A stretch of 9,837 bases of DNA, taken from NCBI GenBank assembly GCA_937875395.1, contig CALNCU010000321.1, positions 1-9,837 on the forward strand, in the 5' to 3' direction. Of the stretch, positions 6,354-9,837 are shown one piece after another (position 1 is the stretch's first letter; each line of letters opens with the position of its first letter). The notes under the pieces are model-generated. The model had not been told where the DNA came from. It searched no databases and was given only the letters and a program-made list of their open reading frames with translations. The stretch is from an uncultured Armatimonadota bacterium. Its GTDB lineage: Bacteria; Armatimonadota; UBA5829; DTJY01. A program made the translations under genes and the position numbers.

Positions 6354-8921
6354 TTAGTAGCCGGGCACATAGTTTGCGCCGAGTTTCCCACTAGATAGGT
6401 ATTCTGTATACCATGTGGGTAATTGCGTGTATGGGGAAGTTATACTAACCGTATTAACTGTAGAGGAATAGCCGGTCACGTCATCTGCAGATTGGTATGC
6501 AACAACCTTAAAGCTGTATGTTCCACCAACAGGCATGCACCATACCCTATAGTCGGAACAGCTGGGCTGAATTATGGGCACTAAGTTATGTACATACCAG
6601 TTAACCCCATCTGCTGAATAAAGCACATTGCAATGATCAAAACCCCCAGCGCCCGGCATGTATGCCCATGAGAGTTTTACCGTTCCGGTTGAATCAACCA
6701 GAGATGCATCCCAGGCGAATGAAAAGGGTGCATCTATATAGATACCATCACTACAAGCGGGCTGTCCGTATTCACCAGCACCGTTCTTGGCCCTAACTGC
6801 AAAATAGTAAGTTATCCCCGGCAGAAGAGCGAGACCTGTCCGTGTAACACTGGTAGAAACACCCTGGGAGGTCCAGTCCACCACGTTGGTTGCACCCGGT
6901 GACGTGCCTATGGCATATTGATACTCAGTGATACCTGACTGTGGATCTGAAGATGCCGTCCACTCTGCATGAAGCTCTGTAGTACTGGTTGTAGTAGCTC
7001 CATCATCGGTTACATTTACCGAGGCTGGAGGCGTTATATCGCAAACTGTGCTATCATCGCCACTACCGGCGGCTTCAGAAGACCTATTGCCCGCCTTGTC
7101 TTCCGCAACAAGGTCAAAATAGTAAGTGCCCTCACCTGATGGGAATGTAAAGGAGAACGAACCGCTTGAAGTTGTTGATGAAAGTCCGCTGTTGATCCAG
7201 CTTCCGGACGAACCTTTCTTATACCATAACTCAACCTTCTTCAGCTCACTATCGCCTGCGTCGGACGCGCCGGAATATTGGACCACAGTTGCAAGTCCGG
7301 CATAGTCTGGCGAAGAAGCTGTTCCCGACACCGGGGTTTGAGTATCAATAATAAAATCTGTGCTGCTAACCTCGCTATCCACATAATTTGCCTTGCATCC
7401 TATAGCCTTCACAGTTGCGCTGCTGCTTATTTGGATTGGCGCTGTATAGAGTGCGCTAGTTGATACTGGTGTACTCCCATCAGTAGTATATCTAATCTGC
7501 GCTCCATCAGTGGAACAAGATAGAGTTACTGTTTGTGCTGTTTTATAGCTACCTGCATCCGGACTGATGATGGGCATATCTACCTGGTAGAATTCATCTG
7601 CCCCTATATCTATGTGAACACCGTTTACTCTCTCCTGATCATCCATATCTAACCAATCGGATTGCGCAGTATCGTCCAAGCCTGCATCTATGCACGGAGA
7701 CCCAATCTGCAGATGGTAATCATTATTCGCCCTGTTCATAAAGAGAGGGTTTTGGGTTATTGCGCCGTTCCCCAGATACATCCCGGCATAATCAGATGCA
7801 TTACTGTAAAAGCAGTTATTATTAACATTGTGCTGGCCAACTACATAAAACCCCTGGGCATTGCTATAAGCGACAATATTGTTCCTTACATTTAACATAC
7901 CATTGCAACAATACAATGCTCCGTAAGAGCCATTGCTGCCTATAATTGTGTTATTGGAGATTGTTGAATAATCGTAGCCAGCGCAAATACCTCCACATTT
8001 GGCGCCTATGTTATTTATGAGCAAATTATTTACCACAACTGAATAGCTGCCATAGCAATATATCCCACCTATCCATTCACTGCTAGTATTGCCTTCCAAT
8101 ATATTATTCCTGATAATAGGAGAGCCGTATATTGCATATATTCCTCCAACTACGCTGGCACCACTGTTATCCTTTATTAGATTATCCTCAATTATTTGAG
8201 TGCAACCATCACCACCACAGAGGATTCCACCTCCATAGCTTGGAGAGGTATTATTTTCTATCCTATTACCACGGATCTCTACTGGACATTTATGGCAGTA
8301 GATTCCTCCTCCAAACATACTTACGCTATTATTAGAAATAACATTGTCTATAATATATTGAAGCACATCTCTGCAGTAGATTCCTCCTCCATATCCGTTT
8401 GAATTATTATTAGCCACATTATTATCTGTGATAATATTGTTTGAAATAGTTAAAGATCCTTCGCGACAGCATATTCCGCCCCCCATGTAGTTACCATTTA
8501 TGAGAGTTCCGGTGCCATGTTGTATGGTAAAGCCATCTATTAATGTAGCCGGAGTAGTACCAGCGGAAACCGTTACCACACTGCCGCCCTGGCCGCCATC
8601 CAAAATTGTAACGTTTACCGCCGAGTTCCGCTGATCGAGCAGTGTCTCCACCCCGGCAAATCCACCGTACAACTTTACACCATCTTTGAGGGTGATCCTC
8701 TGAACATAGGTTCCGGCAGCCACCCATATCTCATCGCCGGATACCGCGCTATTGATGGCAGCCTGTACAGTACTTTTTGATAATGGCCAACTTGACCCGT
8801 TATTGCTGTCACTGCCGCCAGTGGAGACATGAATCACAGATGCTTCCGTATACATTATGGCGGAAGCAAAGATAAGTAGGCAGAGCAAGGGCACACGGAC
8901 GAACGAAAACAATTTTGTCAT
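6354..8921 (-). CDS. Secreted right-handed parallel beta-helix protein with FN3-like domains
   Basis: This is a large exported protein, 855 residues from ATG 8921. The GTG at 8924 adds one residue; AAGGAG at 8931-8936 is 9 and 6 bases away respectively, so both starts are plausible. Domains in order: a signal peptide (to about residue 28); a DUF1565-like start (VSTGGSDSNNG, VQAAINSA, GDEIWVAAGTY, YGGFAG); eight or so beta-helix coils at 148-375 with repeated GGGIYC and NNIITDN-type turns; the usual closing motif SPCIDAG / DIGADEF (409-445); a chitobiase-like CHB_HEX_C domain (about 449-528, IRYTTDGSTP); an Ig-like domain (529-629); and two fibronectin-III-like domains (630-731, 732-830). No C-terminal sorting signal or transmembrane anchor is visible. 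Such helices commonly bind or cleave polysaccharide, but no lyase active site can be assigned. It leads the operon with the Rhs toxin, so a surface or matrix role is inferred. Confidence 0.85.
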   Translation of the reverse strand: MTKLFSFVRVPLLCLLIFASAIMYTEASVIHVSTGGSDSNNGSSWPLSKSTVQAAINSAVSGDEIWVAAGTYVQRITLKDGVKLYGGFAGVETLLDQRNSAVNVTILDGGQGGSVVTVSAGTTPATLIDGFTIQHGTGTLINGNYMGGGICCREGSLTISNNIITDNNVANNNSNGYGGGIYCRDVLQYIIDNVISNNSVSMFGGGIYCHKCPVEIRGNRIENNTSPSYGGGILCGGDGCTQIIEDNLIKDNSGASVVGGIYAIYGSPIIRNNILEGNTSSEWIGGIYCYGSYSVVVNNLLINNIGAKCGGICAGYDYSTISNNTIIGSNGSYGALYCCNGMLNVRNNIVAYSNAQGFYVVGQHNVNNNCFYSNASDYAGMYLGNGAITQNPLFMNRANNDYHLQIGSPCIDAGLDDTAQSDWLDMDDQERVNGVHIDIGADEFYQVDMPIISPDAGSYKTAQTVTLSCSTDGAQIRYTTDGSTPVSTSALYTAPIQISSSATVKAIGCKANYVDSEVSSTDFIIDTQTPVSGTASSPDYAGLATVVQYSGASDAGDSELKKVELWYKKGSSGSWINSGLSSTTSSGSFSFTFPSGEGTYYFDLVAEDKAGNRSSEAAGSGDDSTVCDITPPASVNVTDDGATTTSTTELHAEWTASSDPQSGITEYQYAIGTSPGATNVVDWTSQGVSTSVTRTGLALLPGITYYFAVRAKNGAGEYGQPACSDGIYIDAPFSFAWDASLVDSTGTVKLSWAYMPGAGGFDHCNVLYSADGVNWYVHNLVPIIQPSCSDYRVWCMPVGGTYSFKVVAYQSADDVTGYSSTVNTVSITSPYTQLPTWYTEYLSSGKLGANYVPGY

Positions 8922-8970
8922 CACATTGGACTCCTTAAGGGGATGGCTAAGTATCTCAGTGGAATACGGA

Positions 8971-8987
8971 TAGATTTGCTAAATCTA
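8971..8987 (-). promoter_or_regulatory. Perfect hairpin in operon 5' leader
   Basis: TAGATTT (8971-8977) and AAATCTA (8981-8987) form a perfect 7-bp stem with a 3-base loop. It lies between the proposed promoter and the start codon, about 50 bases upstream of the Shine-Dalgarno. It could affect message stability; no T-run follows on the minus strand, so it is not a terminator. Confidence 0.35.
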
Positions 8988-9022
8988 GTTGTTACCGTTG
9001 AACTGAAATCCAACTCTTGCTT

Positions 9023-9051
9023 ACTTTATCAATTATTTTGCTTGCTGTCAA
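9023..9051 (-). promoter_or_regulatory. Sigma-70-type promoter for beta-helix/Rhs/immunity operon
   Basis: On the minus strand a perfect TTGACA (9051-9046) is followed by exactly 17 bases and TAAAGT (9028-9023), which matches the -10 consensus at four of six positions. Transcription would begin near 9016, leaving a leader of about 95 bases before ATG 8921. The flanks are AT-rich. No better candidate was seen between here and the gene. Confidence 0.6.
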
Positions 9052-9174
9052 TATGTATCTTTACGATGTTCCCTTTAACAAATTGGTGATATTTTGAATT
9101 ATATACTTGGCTATGCAATCAAACAATTTACAACTAAGGCAAGATGAAAGACGTGTTGCAGTCCAATATCAAGC

Positions 9175-9203
9175 AAAAAATGTCTAATTTAGCCTTTTTA
9201 GAC
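9175..9203 (-). terminator. Weak intrinsic-terminator-like hairpin
   Basis: On the minus strand GTCTAA and TTAGAC (arms at 9198-9203 and 9182-9187) form a 6-bp stem with a 10-base loop, followed after one base by a run of six T (9175-9180). The stem has only two G:C pairs, so termination would be weak. It would end leftward transcription coming from the CRISPR side before the operon promoter. Confidence 0.35.
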
Positions 9204-9314
9204 TAGTGAAACTTCCAGCCAATTTATTGAAAGGTAAGTGAGGCATAGTTTTTCTCTATTTGTCCCATTTTTCTCTGCTTTCTTTGTACTTGAGAAAATA
9301 AGTCTAGAGGAGGT

Positions 9315-9357
9315 TTTGAGCTCAAATTCTGGGAGGGGTTGGGGATTGTTTTGCGGG
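9315..9357 (+). other. Palindrome plus G-run cluster (possible G-quadruplex)
   Basis: TTTGAGCTCAAA at 9315-9326 is a perfect 12-base palindrome. Four G-runs follow: 9331-9333, 9335-9338, 9341-9344 and 9354-9357, with loops of 1, 2 and 9 bases. This fits a relaxed quadruplex pattern on the plus strand; the third loop is longer than the strict 7-base limit. It stands out in otherwise AT-rich DNA. Confidence 0.3.
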
Positions 9358-9525
9358 GTAACGGATGGAGTAGCGGTATGGCGCTCTGAAATGCCAGATC
9401 AAGTATCGGCTACCCCAAACAAGTCTTTCAACCATGAAGTCCAGGGCCTTGTTGATATCTGAGCGCCTGAATAATCTTAAATTCTCCATATCCTCTGCAA
9501 CTTCAGCTGGTACCTTAAGGATGAT
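9322..9525 (-). CDS. Possible truncated small ORF abutting CRISPR array
   Basis: Immediately after the end of the CRISPR repeat, on the minus strand, a frame is open for 67 codons to TGA 9322-9324. Its first half looks protein-like (LKVPAEVAEDMENLRLF, then RRSDINKALDFMVERLV), with alternating acidic, basic and hydrophobic residues typical of a small helical antitoxin-type protein. The second half is Pro/Ser/Arg-rich and less convincing. No ATG precedes the good part; the first in-frame ATG is 9489 and lacks a spaced ribosome site. It may be a gene whose start was lost when the array formed, or chance. Not recognised. Confidence 0.25.
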   Translation of the reverse strand: MILKVPAEVAEDMENLRLFRRSDINKALDFMVERLVWGSRYLIWHFRAPYRYSIRYPAKQSPTPPRI

Positions 9526-9637
9526 ATTTCAATCCCTCAACGAAGGATTTCTTCGTTGCAACACAGGCTTGCAGAATTATACGCGGAGGGCTTTATTGAT
9601 GTTTCAATCCCTCAACGAAGGATTTCTTTGTTGCAAC
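9526..9637 (-). CRISPR. CRISPR mini-array: two 37-bp repeats, one 38-bp spacer
   Basis: Repeats lie at 9526-9562 and 9601-9637, with a unique 38-base spacer at 9563-9600. They differ at two positions: the first base (A against G) and the 29th (C against T). On the minus strand each begins GTTGCAAC and ends GGGATTGAAAC (the 9526 copy ends in T), the ATTGAAAC-type 3' end that becomes the crRNA 5' tag in many type I and III systems. An internal stem CAACGAA/TTCGTTG with a 7-base loop is present. The terminal-base change in the left copy suggests the left end is the trailer and the leader is on the right. No cas gene lies in the window, so the effector type cannot be fixed. An ORF across it on the plus strand is made of repeat sequence and is spurious. 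Confidence 0.85.
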
Positions 9638-9837
9638 CTGATTTCAAGCGTAAAATGTATGCCAGATGATTCCCATATTTTACATTTAGGTCTCTAATTT
9701 ATTTTTCCTCCTCAAGAATACCTGCGCGGACCTCTCTCGTGATATGAAATCCCTTTCGGTTCGCGCAAATGGTTGGGTTATTTGTGCGCTCGGCCATCCC
9801 TGACATTTTTTAACAGCTCTCGGTTTAGCGTGTACTG
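9638..9837 (-). promoter_or_regulatory. Putative CRISPR leader with inverted repeats
   Basis: This is non-coding DNA to the right of the array, upstream of it if transcription is leftward. TGCGCGGACC (9723-9732) pairs with GGTTCGCGCA (9758-9767), ten pairs with one G:T across a 25-base loop. AAATGTA (9653-9659) pairs with TACATTT (9681-9687) nearer the array. The leader role is inferred from repeat orientation and the degenerate left repeat. No promoter was assigned with confidence, and no gene was seen before the window end. Confidence 0.4.

Noticed and set aside
9238..9462. Plus-strand 74-residue ORF beginning with GTG
   Set aside because: No ribosome site is seen, it overlaps the G-run region, and the product is not recognised. 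The opposite strand gives a comparably protein-like reading over part of it, so I could not support it as a gene.
9465..9501. A third, degenerate CRISPR repeat left of the array, suggested by a shared TGCAAC end
   Set aside because: Only about 15 of 37 positions match and the implied spacer would be 24 bases, so this is chance level.
9434..9697. Plus-strand 87-residue ORF across the CRISPR array
   Set aside because: It contains the translated repeat twice (FQSLNEGFL), which is the standard artefact of an open frame through CRISPR repeats.

Overview
The window looks like an accessory region of a bacterial chromosome or metagenome contig, most likely from Armatimonadota or a close relative. 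The clue is the pseudopilin at the left: its N-terminal stretch (FPVFANAREKARQASC, then a YTDDYDG stretch) and its C-terminal H-x9-DG motif resemble the many type IV-pilin-like proteins of that phylum and of planctomycete-like bacteria. This taxonomic call is recalled family knowledge, not a database result.

Layout, left to right. Positions 1-283 hold AT-rich DNA with several dyads, including a two-tier hairpin just before a strong Shine-Dalgarno. Positions 284-973 (+) encode a type IV pseudopilin with no normal start codon in frame; a one-base indel in an A4 run could explain this. Positions 1018-1257 (-) are the decayed C-terminus of an IS481-like transposase. Positions 1315-1383 (-) are an orphan scrap of Rhs core.

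Positions 1387-8921 form one apparent three-gene operon on the minus strand, read from right to left. A sigma-70-like promoter (9023-9051) comes first. It is followed by a secreted parallel beta-helix protein with chitobiase-like and fibronectin-like domains (8921-6354). Next is a 1388-residue Sec-exported Rhs/YD-repeat protein (6287-2121) whose last 173 residues look like a His-rich nuclease-type toxin of the SitA6/TIGR02269 kind. Five bases further on is a SitI6-like double-CXXCG immunity protein (2115-1387). The natural reading is a cell-surface polymorphic toxin system with its own immunity.

The most interesting structure is that 51 bp of the Rhs core (2733-2783) recurs with one mismatch at 1333-1383, directly after the immunity gene stop and exactly 1400 bp away. 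The repeats bracket the toxin tip plus the immunity gene as an exchangeable cassette. The displaced remainder downstream is truncated and abuts the dead insertion sequence.

Positions 8922-9525 have no confident gene but hold the operon leader, a weak terminator-like hairpin, a G-rich run and a short doubtful ORF. At 9526-9637 there is a two-repeat, one-spacer CRISPR mini-array with canonical ATTGAAAC-type ends, read on the minus strand. Its putative leader lies to the right (9638-9837). No cas genes are visible.
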